Source: Actinomycetota bacterium
Lineage (GTDB): Bacteria; Actinomycetota; Thermoleophilia; UBA2241
Direction of reading: 5' to 3'
Length of the DNA: 33,700 nucleotides
Assembly (NCBI GenBank): GCA_003132585.1
Contig: PKYG01000030.1
Location: 1 to 33,700 of the forward strand
Below the pieces are notes generated by a model that was given only the letters and a program-made list of their open reading frames with translations, had not been told where the DNA came from and searched no databases. The position numbers were made by a program, and so were the translations under genes. Shown one piece after another: positions 1-7,254 of the stretch. Each line of letters opens with the position of its first letter. Position 1 is the first letter of the stretch.

Positions 1-23
1 ATGCGCGCCGATCTCGACGCTGC

Positions 24-344
24 TGACCAGACCCCATTCATTGGTCCACTTCTTATGTTAGTCCCATGACCATCTCTGGTGTTGGAAGCAGAGGTGAGTA
101 GACGGCCAGCGAGGACTCCGGCCCGGCTAGCGACAACGACGCGCTGGCCCAGGCGTGCACAGGTTTTCGGGGTCCTGTCCAGTCGTTAGAAGGCGGGGAT
201 TTGCAGCGACTTCTGTGGGCACGCCGACGCGAAGCCGACGCCACGAGAGACCCTTCAGCGCCGCAGAGCGTGCATGAGCTGGTCGGCGAACCTGGATCCG
301 AAAGTCGTGACCTCAGGGTGGACCATGTTCAGGGGTGCAGGTCA
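24..344. repeat. MITE-like, internally deleted IS3-family element
   Basis: The two ends are inverted copies of an IS3-type terminus. The left end at 24-49 begins TGACCAGACCCC and continues to GGTCCAC. The right end at 318-344, read on the minus strand, begins TGACCTGCACCCC and continues to GGTCCAC. The 321 bp between the outer ends carry no transposase reading frame. The inner part, about 190-344, is repeated with changes at 18197-18415, and the left end is repeated at 11632-11668. I infer a non-autonomous or decayed IS derivative. No clear target duplication could be verified. Confidence 0.5.
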
Positions 345-517
345 ACGTGCAGTCGATCCTGAGGGAGTATCTGCGGCATTACCACGACGAACGACCGCAC
401 CGTGGCCTGTCGCTTGAGACGGCAGAGCCGGGAGGTGCTCGAATTCGAGACGGTGTCGTCGTTCGCGTCGATCGACTCGGCGGGCTGATCCACGAGTATC
501 AGCGAACGGCAGCGTGA
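335..517 (+). pseudogene. C-terminal fragment of an integrase-core (IS481/IS3-like) transposase
   Basis: The 60-residue frame contains YLRHYHDERPHRGL, the typical 'YN..RPH..L' sequence near the C-terminus of rve-type (DDE) transposases of the IS3/IS481 group. The catalytic D, D and E residues would lie upstream and are absent, so this cannot be an active enzyme. The frame opens with GTG at 335, inside the right end of the preceding deleted element, which suggests that end inserted into or recombined with an older transposase gene. It ends at a TGA after QRTAA. It is best treated as a remnant. The exact IS family is uncertain because only the tail is present. Confidence 0.6.
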
Positions 518-577
518 ATCGGGATAAACGAACCCCTCAACACGGCTTCACCCACGACGAGGACGAGGCCGTATCGG

Positions 578-1252
578 CTACTCGCCGACGTACCCGATCG
601 TCTGCCCGAAGAGAGGCTTGAGATCGGGTCCCAGCTCGATTGCCTCCGCGAACGCTTCTTTGTCGCAGTTGTGAAACCAGGCGGCCAGACCCAGCGAAGC
701 CGCGGCCAGATACACGTTCTGCGCGATGAGTCCGGTGTCGACGTAGTAATACGATTTCTGGATCTCGGGATCGTAGAGGCCGGGTTCCGGGAATCCGGCG
801 TGCTGGAATCTCTCGACGTCGACCACGTAGACGAGGCGGATCGGCGCGTGTGCGCCGGCGTCTTGCTGCCCGCGCCCTATCGCAAGACGGCGGATGTCAC
901 CGGCGGCGACCGGCGTCAGCCGGTGTGGCTCTGGCTCGTAGAGATACGTGCCCTCATCTGTGAGCACGTAGATGCGGATCTCCTGCGAGTTGCTCGCCGA
1001 TCCGGCCGTCCTGCCGGGAATCCCGAACGGTCCTTCGGTACGGTTGACGCCCTGCGCCGCCCAGAGGATGTCCGACAGCGCCTGTAGCGAGATCTTCTCG
1101 GCGCTGATGGTGCGCGACGTCTGTCTCGTCTTCAGCGCCTGGAAGAGGGTGCGGCTGGGTTCAAAGAGCGGCGCCGCAAGCGCAATAGGCTCGAGGTTCT
1201 CAACTCGTCTGACGGTCACGTCGTGCCTCCAGGTTGCGTCGTCCGGGACCAT
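578..1252 (-). CDS. SagB-type nitroreductase-family dehydrogenase
   Basis: This is a 224-residue flavin-dependent oxidoreductase of the SagB/ThcOx branch of the nitroreductase fold. Visible motifs are TRQTSRTIS near residue 42 (the FMN-phosphate contact region), LSDILWAAQGVNR, SASNSQEIRIYV, and DTGLIAQNVYLAAASLGLA in the second half, which matches the helix that closes the FMN pocket. Family members oxidise azoline rings in RiPP biosynthesis, but standalone copies like this one are common and their substrates are unknown. No YcaO cyclodehydratase or precursor peptide is nearby, so a RiPP role is not supported here. The start is ATG at 1252, and the N-terminus is a little longer than the conserved core. 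The protein appears full length and is probably cytosolic. Confidence 0.8.
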   Translation of the reverse strand: MVPDDATWRHDVTVRRVENLEPIALAAPLFEPSRTLFQALKTRQTSRTISAEKISLQALSDILWAAQGVNRTEGPFGIPGRTAGSASNSQEIRIYVLTDEGTYLYEPEPHRLTPVAAGDIRRLAIGRGQQDAGAHAPIRLVYVVDVERFQHAGFPEPGLYDPEIQKSYYYVDTGLIAQNVYLAAASLGLAAWFHNCDKEAFAEAIELGPDLKPLFGQTIGYVGE

Positions 1253-1361
1253 GGCTAGCTAACCGGGACGGGTTCAGCAGACTGTTCTCCGATTCACCCC
1301 GCGGCCGAGGAAGCAGGCTTCGATCGAGGATACACGAACGCCTGGATGTCCGGATGAAGGG

Positions 1362-1463
1362 TGTAACACAGGTACCGAAGCCAGTGTCGCTCAGGCACCG
1401 AAGCCGCGTCCTGAGATGTAACACAGGTACCGAAGCCACTGTGTCACATGAGTACCGGAACCA
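1362..1463. repeat. Four short direct repeats resembling transposon-end repeats
   Basis: Units of about 22 bp start at 1362, 1385, 1417 and 1442. They share the pattern TGTaaCACAGGTACCGAAGCC; the first and third units are identical over 22 bp, while the second and fourth differ at several positions. Each begins with TGT. Multiple terminal repeats of this kind are typical of IS21-like elements, whose ends carry several transposase-binding repeats. No transposase lies next to them, so this is either a leftover end or a cluster of protein-binding sites. The 310 bp from 1253 to 1562 hold nothing else I can recognise. Confidence 0.5.
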
Positions 1464-1562
1464 CACATCCATTCTCGTCGGCAATTTGTCGGCAATTTGG
1501 CCGAATCGGCAAGAAATCGCCGCGTCGCCGAAATGCGAAAGTGCCGATTTGCAGGAAAGATG

Positions 1563-1612
1563 TGGTGCCCCCGGCTGGAATCGAACCAGCGACACCAGGT
1601 TTAGGAAACATG
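1563..1612 (-). other. 3' half of a tRNA-Arg(CCT) gene: probable attachment-site scar
   Basis: Read on the minus strand, the sequence folds as the 3' half of a tRNA. CCA is at 1565-1563, with discriminator A and the 3' acceptor strand CGGGGGC at 1573-1567. The perfect T-arm is CCAGC/GCTGG with a TTCGATT loop (1590-1574). The variable loop is GTGTC, and the anticodon loop is TTCCTAA (1607-1601), giving anticodon CCT. The 5' strand of the anticodon stem still pairs at 4 of 5 positions, then homology stops; no D-arm or 5' acceptor strand follows. tRNA 3' halves like this are duplicated by tyrosine-integrase elements, so I infer an att site with the element extending to higher coordinates. No integrase gene or intact tRNA copy is visible in this window. 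Confidence 0.75.
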
Positions 1613-1764
1613 CGGAAGGCGTGACGGGCTGTACTGGCTCATGTGCGATTGTGCTGCACAGTCCAAGGTTCTGCGCGAGCTCAGTGACGGCGCGTGCTCA
1701 GGCGTGCTGGGCCGTGGTGAGGCGTCTTGTCGGCTGAATGTCGGCAAATCTCGAAACCGGTTTA

Positions 1765-1903
1765 TCAGACCTCAGCCTTCCCAAACGACTTCTCCACCGC
1801 CTCCAGTTCGAGTTCCTCTGCCGGCGCGAGATGTCGCAGCCAAACGACCTCGCCGAGGTCATCCAGCCTGGCGTTGCCGACTATCGCAGGCGCGAAATGT
1901 CGG
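1765..1903 (-). pseudogene. Possible C-terminal gene fragment, unrecognised
   Basis: On the minus strand a coherent 44-residue stretch ends at a TGA at 1767-1765. It reads LDDLGEVVWLRHLAPAEELE and finishes EKSFGKAEV. Its composition looks coding (acidic and aliphatic, with third-position G/C), but it has no start codon and stops being open at about 1903, just before the end of the next gene. It may be the tail of a truncated gene, or an accidental frame. I do not recognise a family. The interval 1613-1764 shows nothing else. Confidence 0.25.
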
Positions 1904-1914
1904 CCTGAGGGCCC

Positions 1915-3225
1915 CTATTCCGCGTCGTCCTCGGGCGGCTCGAGGGGGAAATGCAGCTCGAGGATACGCGCTTCGTCGACAGCCATGACCGTGGCCGCAC
2001 GGCCCTCGACGTTGATGACCTCTCCGGCTTCGGGCACACGCCCGAGCATCTCGACCACGTGTCCGCCGATGGTGGCCTCACCGGCGTTCTCGATCTCGAT
2101 GCCGAGCTCGTCCTCGACCTCTCCCGGCGGCGCTGTCCCCGCCACCACGAGGAGGTCGCCGTCACGCCGGATCTCGACGTCATGCTCGCCGTCTTCCTCT
2201 TCCTCGAACTCGCCGACGATCTCCTCGAGGATGTCCTCGAGGGTGACGAGGCCGACGGTGGTGCCGAACTCATCCACCACCAACGCCATGTGCTGACGCT
2301 TGCGCCGCAGATCGCGCAGCACCTGGTCGACCAGTGTCGATTCGGAGACCCGTATGAGTGGCCGAGCCAGCTCGCTCAGGTCCGTCTCCACGCCCTCGAG
2401 AGCGAGGCGCAGAAGCTCCTTGAAGTTGATGACGCCGACAGGGTCGTCGAGACCGTCCTCAGCCTCACAGAGCGGCAGCCTCGTGTGCAGGCTGCCGCTC
2501 GCCCGGCGCACCGCTTCGCTGATGCTTTCGCCGAGCACCAGGTGGTCGATGTCGCGGCGCGGCACCATGACCTGACGGGCGCGCAGGTCGCCGAACACGA
2601 GCACGTTCTCAGCGAACTCGCGCTCGTAGGTCTCGATCAGACCCTCGCGCACGCTCTGCGCGAGCAGCATGCGCAGCTCGTCCTCGGTGTGGGGCGCGTG
2701 GCCGACCTCGCGGGCGGGAGGGATGCCAAAGGGCTTGAGCACGAGATTGCCGAGGCCGTTGACGGCGTCCACGAACGGCTTGGTCGCGAGGTAGAAGGCC
2801 CGCATCGGGGGCGAGACGAGCAGGACAGTGCGCGTCGTGCGGGCGATGGCCAGCGACTTGGGAGCAAGCTCGCCGAGCACCACGTGCAGCAAGGTCACGA
2901 GGCCGAAGGCGAGAGCGAAGCTGATGCCGACGGCGACGCCCGGGGCGACCGCACCAAGAGCCGGCTCCAGGAGGTGCTCGAAGGCCGGCTCAGCCAGCGC
3001 GCCGAGGCCGATGCTGGCGATGGTGATGCCGAGCTGGCAGGCGGCGAGATAGGCGTCGATCTGCTCCACGGCGTGGCGCGCCGCCTTGGCGCCCGGTCTG
3101 CCCTGCTTCTCGAGTTCCAGCACCTGACTCAGGCGGATGCGGGTGATGGCGAACTCCGTGGCCACGAAGAACGCGTTGAGGCCAACGAGTACGAGGGCGC
3201 CGATGACGCGGAGTGCGTCTACCAC
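1915..3225 (-). CDS. CNNM/HlyC-CorC family membrane protein (DUF21, CBS pair, CorC_HlyC domains)
   Basis: This 436-residue integral membrane protein has the standard three-part layout. A DUF21/CNNM transmembrane domain spans about residues 1-190 (FFVATEFAITRIR near the start, LGITIASIGLGALAEP, and a hydrophobic ALAFGLVTLLHVVLGELAPK helix). A pair of CBS domains covers about 205-325 (RQVMVPRRDI at the start, MALVVDEFGTTVGLVTLEDI at the end). A C-terminal CorC/HlyC domain covers about 340-425. Family members are linked to magnesium/cobalt efflux or ion homeostasis; the name 'hemolysin' is historical and no lytic activity should be assumed. The start is GTG at 3225, preceded by GGTGAG. Length is normal. 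It is a single gene with no operon partner, and it reads away from the IS element upstream. Confidence 0.85.
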   Translation of the reverse strand: MVDALRVIGALVLVGLNAFFVATEFAITRIRLSQVLELEKQGRPGAKAARHAVEQIDAYLAACQLGITIASIGLGALAEPAFEHLLEPALGAVAPGVAVGISFALAFGLVTLLHVVLGELAPKSLAIARTTRTVLLVSPPMRAFYLATKPFVDAVNGLGNLVLKPFGIPPAREVGHAPHTEDELRMLLAQSVREGLIETYEREFAENVLVFGDLRARQVMVPRRDIDHLVLGESISEAVRRASGSLHTRLPLCEAEDGLDDPVGVINFKELLRLALEGVETDLSELARPLIRVSESTLVDQVLRDLRRKRQHMALVVDEFGTTVGLVTLEDILEEIVGEFEEEEDGEHDVEIRRDGDLLVVAGTAPPGEVEDELGIEIENAGEATIGGHVVEMLGRVPEAGEVINVEGRAATVMAVDEARILELHFPLEPPEDDAE

Positions 3226-3545
3226 GCAGACTCACCGGGCAGGCACCCGAAGGCGGAGCGTGACGGCCCGGCGCACGCGAAGAAGATGCTCAGCGCCGGG
3301 CCGCAGCGTTTGTCAGATTCGGCGGCGTCGTCCACGATAGACAGGATACCCCACGGGCCGACTTTCGGTCACACGGACCTCACCAGTCCAGCTGCCGCAA
3401 TGGCGCGAGCTCGGCTAGTGCGCGTGGACCGACAGGTCGTCGTGGCGATGCTCCGGGATGCACGGAGAACCGGCACATGCCCCCCCCGATACACGGACAG
3501 GCTGTGGTGTGCCGCGCCATAGCAAGCGACACACGGGAGGCGCCG
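3226..3545. other. Intergenic region between divergent genes
   Basis: These 320 bp separate the leftward CNNM gene and the rightward secreted-protein gene, so they should hold both promoters. I see no repeat, RNA gene or clear sigma-70 box. A clean GGGAGG ribosome-binding site lies just upstream of the start at 3546. Confidence 0.4.
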
Positions 3546-3674
3546 ATGAGAAAGGCCCTCACGCTCGCCCTGTTGTCGACCGCGCTGGCCCTGCTGCTCC
3601 TCCCCGCCGCGGCCCAGGCGACGACCCAGCCCACCGCGACGGACAAGAAGGTTGGGATTGCCCCGAGTTGGTAG
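3546..3674 (+). pseudogene. Secreted-protein gene truncated by IS insertion (signal peptide only)
   Basis: ATG at 3546 has a good ribosome-binding site (GGGAGG, 7 nt upstream). The product begins MRKALTLALLSTALALLLLP, a textbook Sec signal peptide, followed by an AAAQA cleavage site and about 15 mature residues. The frame then runs into the left end of the IS3 element at 3653 and stops at a TAG inside the terminal repeat. The rest of the gene is not recognisable beyond the right end of the IS at 4926, so the original product is unknown and the locus is probably inactive. Confidence 0.65.
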
Positions 3675-3683
3675 ACAGCTTCG

Positions 3684-4579
3684 TTAGGCTGCATTGCACT
3701 CTACCTGCTGTTGCTGTTCGTAGGCCATCGGAGCGAGCATGCCGAGCGAGCTGTGTCGCCGCCGCCGGTTGTAGACGGCCTCGCTCCAGTGGACGATCGC
3801 GCTGCGCGCCTCGGCCTTGGTGGGCCAGCAGCGCGCGTAGATGAGCTCGCCCTTCAGGGTCGCAAAGAACGACTCCGCCAGGGCGTTGACTCCGCCAGGG
3901 CGTCGAAGCAGTCGGCCAAGTGGCCCATCGACTGGCGCACGCCGTGGCGGCGAGCCAGGTCCTGATAGGCGCCGGCTTGATACTGGGCGCCGCGATCCGA
4001 GTGGAAGATGACCCCGGCGACCTGCCCGCGACGGTTGGCCACGGCCATGCGCAGGGCCTCGCAGACAAGCTCGGCGCGCATGTGCGTGTCGATCGCCCAG
4101 CCGATCACCCGGCGACTAAAGACGTCGATCACCGAGGCGCAGTAGAGAAAGCCCTCGGCGGTGTGTATGTAGGTCAGATCGCCGCACCACAGCTGGTTGG
4201 GCGCCTCGGCGACGAAACGGCGGGCGACCAGGTCGTCAAACGGCACCCGCTTCTTGGCGGGGATCGTCGTGCGCACGCGTCGGCGAGCGCGGCGACCGAC
4301 GACGCCGGCCGCGGCCATCAGCCGGGCGATGCGACCGCGGCTGGCGGCAACCCCCTGGTCTTGCAGCTCGGCGTGGATGCGCGGCGAGCCGTAGCGGCCG
4401 TCTGAGTCTGCGTGCACCTTTCTGATCTGCTTGAGCAGCACCAGGTTGGCGGTGGCGCGAGTCGAGAGGGGCCTTGCGGCCCAGCGGTAGTAGGCGGCGC
4501 GGGAGACCTCGAGAACGCGGCAGAGCGTTGCGACCGCGTGACCGTGCTTCTCCGCCTCGATGAACCGGTAGCGGCTCAT
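3684..4579 (-). pseudogene. IS3-family transposase OrfB (rve/DDE integrase), frameshifted
   Basis: The N-terminal HTH_21-like region (YGSPRIHAELQDQG) is followed by the DDE integrase core. The first Asp is in CGDLTYIHT and the second in VIFHSDRGAQY. The third catalytic residue, Glu of the ALAES motif, sits in a short tandem duplication: GCCCTGGCGGAGTC occurs twice around 3880-3905. It adds 14 bp and shifts the frame. The original frame ends at 3854. The true C-terminus continues in another frame with FFATLKGELIYARCWPTKAE and YNRRRRHSSLGMLAPMAYE, and ends at a TAA at 3686-3684. The start ATG at 4579 overlaps the orfA stop (ATGA). The enzyme is therefore broken at its active site in this copy. 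Confidence 0.9.
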
Positions 4580-4860
4580 CGGGCCTCCGTGGCGAAGAAA
4601 CGCGCGGCCTTCTTGAGGATCTCGCGCTCCTCCTCGAGCACGCTGACACGCTTGCGCAGGGCGGCGACCTCCTCGCGCTCGGAGCTCGTTGTCCCGCCGC
4701 GTCTGCCCTCGTCGATATCGGCTCGGGCGAGCCAGCGCCGGACCGCGGACTCGACGAGATCCATGTCGCGGCAGATCTCGGCCACGTCGCGGTCACCGCG
4801 CCGCAGAAGCGCCACCACCTCGGCCTTGAACTCGGGGGTAAACGACCGTCTCGGTCGCAT
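4576..4860 (-). CDS. IS3-family transposase OrfA (helix-turn-helix protein)
   Basis: This 94-residue OrfA has the typical layout: an N-terminal transposase_8/HTH domain (RRSFTPEFKAEVV, VAEICRDMDLVESAVRRW) that binds the IS ends, then a leucine-zipper-like helix (VAALRKRVSVLEEEREIL) that mediates oligomerisation, ending in KKAARFFATEAR. In IS3 elements a programmed -1 frameshift at the end of orfA makes the OrfAB transposase. Here the genes overlap by ATGA (4579-4576), which also allows plain translational coupling. The gene looks intact, while its partner orfB is damaged. It starts with ATG at 4860, just inside the right terminal repeat. Confidence 0.9.
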   Translation of the reverse strand: MRPRRSFTPEFKAEVVALLRRGDRDVAEICRDMDLVESAVRRWLARADIDEGRRGGTTSSEREEVAALRKRVSVLEEEREILKKAARFFATEAR

Positions 4861-4999
4861 ATGGACCTCCCTTCTGAGAAGACAGGCTCCTCATCATGAC
4901 TGTCCACCGTTTCGGGACAAGTCCAAAGCTCGGTCCGCCGCCTTGTGTCCGCCGCCTTGTCTGTGCCAGGCTCGGATGCGTCTTACGGAGGGGCACTCC

Positions 5000-5119
5000 A
5001 TGAGCACCGAAGTACCATCGCCGACCTCTAGCTGGAAGAAAATCGTCACGGGACTCACTGCCATCTTGGTTTGGGTGGCGGTGTATCTCGGCCTCGCCAC
5101 CATCGGATGGGGATTGTAG
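5000..5119 (+). CDS. Small single-pass membrane protein; frame continues past an in-frame TAG
   Basis: ATG at 5000 has a strong ribosome-binding site (ACGGAGGGG, about 6 nt away). The 39-residue product has a short cytosolic head, a WKK anchor and one hydrophobic segment ([19 protein letters not shown]). It stops at TAG 5117-5119. The same frame stays open for another 31 codons to TAG at 5213-5215 and encodes a second hydrophobic segment ([19 protein letters not shown]) ending in a basic tail. This looks like a former 71-codon two-helix membrane protein interrupted by an amber codon, or a very small gene with a chance extension. No family is recognised. It lies directly beyond the right end of the IS. 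Confidence 0.5.
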   Translation: MSTEVPSPTSSWKKIVTGLTAILVWVAVYLGLATIGWGL

Positions 5120-5379
5120 CCGCGCTCCGCGGCGGCAGTGCTTGTCGCCCTCGCGGTCCTCTGGGTGGTCGCCAAGGCTCTGGGGGCCCGGCTCAGCTGG
5201 CGGGGCTGGGCCTAGCCACGGGAGTGACCGAGGGTCTGCCGGACGCCAGGCGACCTCGACGTTTCTCACGGTTTGCAACCCCGGCGCGACGCGCGTACCA
5301 TGGCGCGACGCGCGTAGCATGGCGCGAGTACCGGCGCGGACGCGCCACACCCCACAGGAGAACAGAGACCGGTCGCGGC

Positions 5380-7254
5380 ATGGGCACGTATTTCGGCACA
5401 GACGGCATTCGCGGCGTCGCCGGCGAGTTGCTCACCCCCGAGTTCGCGGTACAGGTCGGGCGCGCCGCGGCCGTCGTGCTGGCGCAGAAGGCCGGCCCGC
5501 ACCCGCTGTTCGTGATCGGCCGCGACACGCGCCTGTCGGGGCCGATGCTCGAGGCGGCGCTCACGGCCGGCCTCACCAGCGGCGGCGCGCGCGTGGAGAT
5601 CGCCGGCGTGATCCCGACGCCGGGGCTCGCCACGCTGGTCCACCAGCGAGGCGCCGACGCCGGCGTCGTCATCAGCGCCTCGCACAACCCCTTCGCCGAC
5701 AACAGCATCAAGTTCTTCTCCAGTGCCGGACTCAAGCTGAGTGACGAACAAGAGGCCGGGATCGAGGCGCACATCGCCCATCACGACCTGCAGTCGCTGG
5801 CCGGCGCCGCCTTCGGCTCGGCCACCACGCTCGAAGGCGCCGTCGAGGGCTACGTGTGGGACGTCGTTCCCGCACAGGAGCCTGGCCGAGAAGGCGGCGG
5901 GCCCAAAGGTCGCGGCGAGCCTCGATCGAGGCTCCGTAGTGTCTGCCAAAATGCTCTGCAAATCGGGCTGGTCGTCTACATCTTCGGGCTTACGCTGGCA
6001 ATTCTCTTGTTCAAGTCGCTCTTCGTCAGCAACTTCCAGCTCAATCCTTTCTTCACGGTCTATGGCTTGGTCGTGACGCTCTACATCTTCTCGCGATTCC
6101 TGACGGGCGCCCTGTACCGACCGACGAAAGATCAAGGGTACGAACCGAGCGTGGCGATAGTGATGCCGGCGTTCAACGAGGGGGACGCGGTTGCTCGTTC
6201 GATTCACTCACTGCTGGAGGTGCGCTACCCGCGCGAGAAGCTGGAGATAGTGGCTGTCGATGATGGTTCGACCGACGATACCCGGGCTGTCATGCGCCGC
6301 TGTGCTGCTGTGGCGCCGGATTGCCTCAGGCTGATCGAATTCCCCGAGAACCGTGGCAAGAGAGCCGCCATGGCTGCGGGGATCCGAGCAACGTCTGCCG
6401 ACATCGTCGTTTTCGTCGACTCCGACTGCACGATCGACCCCGATTCCGTCCGCATTCTTGTCCAGGACTTTGCCAACCCACGTGTCGGTGCGGTTGCGGG
6501 TCACGCCGACGTCGAAAACGTCCAAGATTCCTGGCTCACCCGCATGCAGTGCGTTCGCTACTACATAGCCTTCACCATCATGAAAGCGTCTGAATCGCTA
6601 GTCGGGGCGGTGACTTGCTGTTCTGGCTGCTTCTCTGGCTATCGCCGGTCGGCCCTCATGCCTCATCTTGAAAGGTGGGAGCGGCAGCGGTTTCTAGGTC
6701 TTCCCGCGACCTTTGGCGACGACCGTTCGCTAACGAATTTCGTGCTCCGCCACTATCGTGTCGTGTACCAGACCCGCGCGGTGAGTCGTACGGTGGTCCC
6801 CTCCACGCTCTGGAAGTTCATGAGGCAGCAGGCACGGTGGAAGCGAAGCTGGACGAGGGAGTCCCTGATATCTTGCCGGTTCATATGGCGAAAGCACCCC
6901 CTGGCTGCCGTCTTCACCTACATCTCCGTGGCCCTGCCCCTGCTTGCTCCCATCGCGGCGACTCGGGCCCTTCTGTGGCGTCCGCTCATAGACGACGCGG
7001 GTGTACCGGTCGTCTACATCATGGGGACCTACGCTGTCGCCATCCTTTACGGCCTCTACTACGAGCTTAAGCTCAGGCCGCGGGACGGCCTATGGATCTA
7101 CGGCGTGCTGTTCGTGTTGTTCTACCTCGTGTTCCTGGTCTGGCAGACCTACTACGCAATCCTGACTTCGCGCACTTCCTCTTGGGGGACCCGGACAGCC
7201 GAGCCGACCGTTCCCGGTCACCTTGGGGCGGGGCAGTCTGTCGAGGACGCGTAG
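5380..7254 (+). CDS. Truncated GlmM N-domain fused in frame to a hyaluronan/chitin-synthase-like GT2 glycosyltransferase
   Basis: The continuous 624-residue frame has two unrelated parts. Residues 1-162 are phosphoglucosamine mutase domain 1: [12 protein letters not shown] at the start, GRDTRLSG, and the phospho-serine loop [18 protein letters not shown] (Ser101). GlmM domains 2-4 are missing. From about residue 163 (near 5866) a basic linker leads into a processive GT2 synthase. It has two N-terminal membrane helices (195-240), [19 protein letters not shown] (295-301), the DSD metal site (347-349), [17 protein letters not shown] (446-451), the QQARW polymer-translocation motif (483-487), and three C-terminal helices. 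Such enzymes polymerise UDP-GlcNAc-type sugars at the membrane. The synthase part has no obvious start of its own, so it may be expressed from the glmM start (ATG 5380, AGGAG 19 nt upstream). The fusion probably arose by deletion or insertion. The mutase part is unlikely to be active. Confidence 0.8.
   Translation: MGTYFGTDGIRGVAGELLTPEFAVQVGRAAAVVLAQKAGPHPLFVIGRDTRLSGPMLEAALTAGLTSGGARVEIAGVIPTPGLATLVHQRGADAGVVISASHNPFADNSIKFFSSAGLKLSDEQEAGIEAHIAHHDLQSLAGAAFGSATTLEGAVEGYVWDVVPAQEPGREGGGPKGRGEPRSRLRSVCQNALQIGLVVYIFGLTLAILLFKSLFVSNFQLNPFFTVYGLVVTLYIFSRFLTGALYRPTKDQGYEPSVAIVMPAFNEGDAVARSIHSLLEVRYPREKLEIVAVDDGSTDDTRAVMRRCAAVAPDCLRLIEFPENRGKRAAMAAGIRATSADIVVFVDSDCTIDPDSVRILVQDFANPRVGAVAGHADVENVQDSWLTRMQCVRYYIAFTIMKASESLVGAVTCCSGCFSGYRRSALMPHLERWERQRFLGLPATFGDDRSLTNFVLRHYRVVYQTRAVSRTVVPSTLWKFMRQQARWKRSWTRESLISCRFIWRKHPLAAVFTYISVALPLLAPIAATRALLWRPLIDDAGVPVVYIMGTYAVAILYGLYYELKLRPRDGLWIYGVLFVLFYLVFLVWQTYYAILTSRTSSWGTRTAEPTVPGHLGAGQSVEDA

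Larger units (their letters stand above)
3653..4925 (-). mobile_element. IS3-family insertion sequence with inverted ends
   Basis: Imperfect 26-bp terminal inverted repeats lie at 3653-3678 (TGGGATTGCCCC, ending GTAGACAG) and 4900-4925 (minus strand TGGACTTGTCCC, ending GTGGACAG), matching at 19 of 26 positions. They enclose overlapping orfA and orfB on the minus strand in the usual IS3 order. AAG occurs 2 nt outside the left end (3648-3650) and directly outside the right end (4926-4928); it may be a 3-bp target duplication, but the offset makes this unsure. OrfB is frameshifted, so this copy is probably not mobile by itself. Confidence 0.85.

Noticed and set aside
578-1252. RiPP (thiazole/oxazole peptide) cluster around the SagB-like gene
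   Set aside because: No YcaO, E1-like or precursor-peptide gene lies nearby; the nitroreductase is most likely standalone.
1234-1737. 167-codon plus-strand frame containing GAPGWNRTSDTR
   Set aside because: The phrase is the well-known false translation of a tRNA 3' half; the frame crosses repeats and the tRNA fragment and has no protein family features.
1951-3522. 523-codon plus-strand frame opposite the CNNM gene
   Set aside because: It mirrors the minus-strand CNNM/CBS gene, whose domains are clear. Long antisense frames are expected at this GC content, and its composition (Asp/Glu/His/Val-rich) is typical of shadows.
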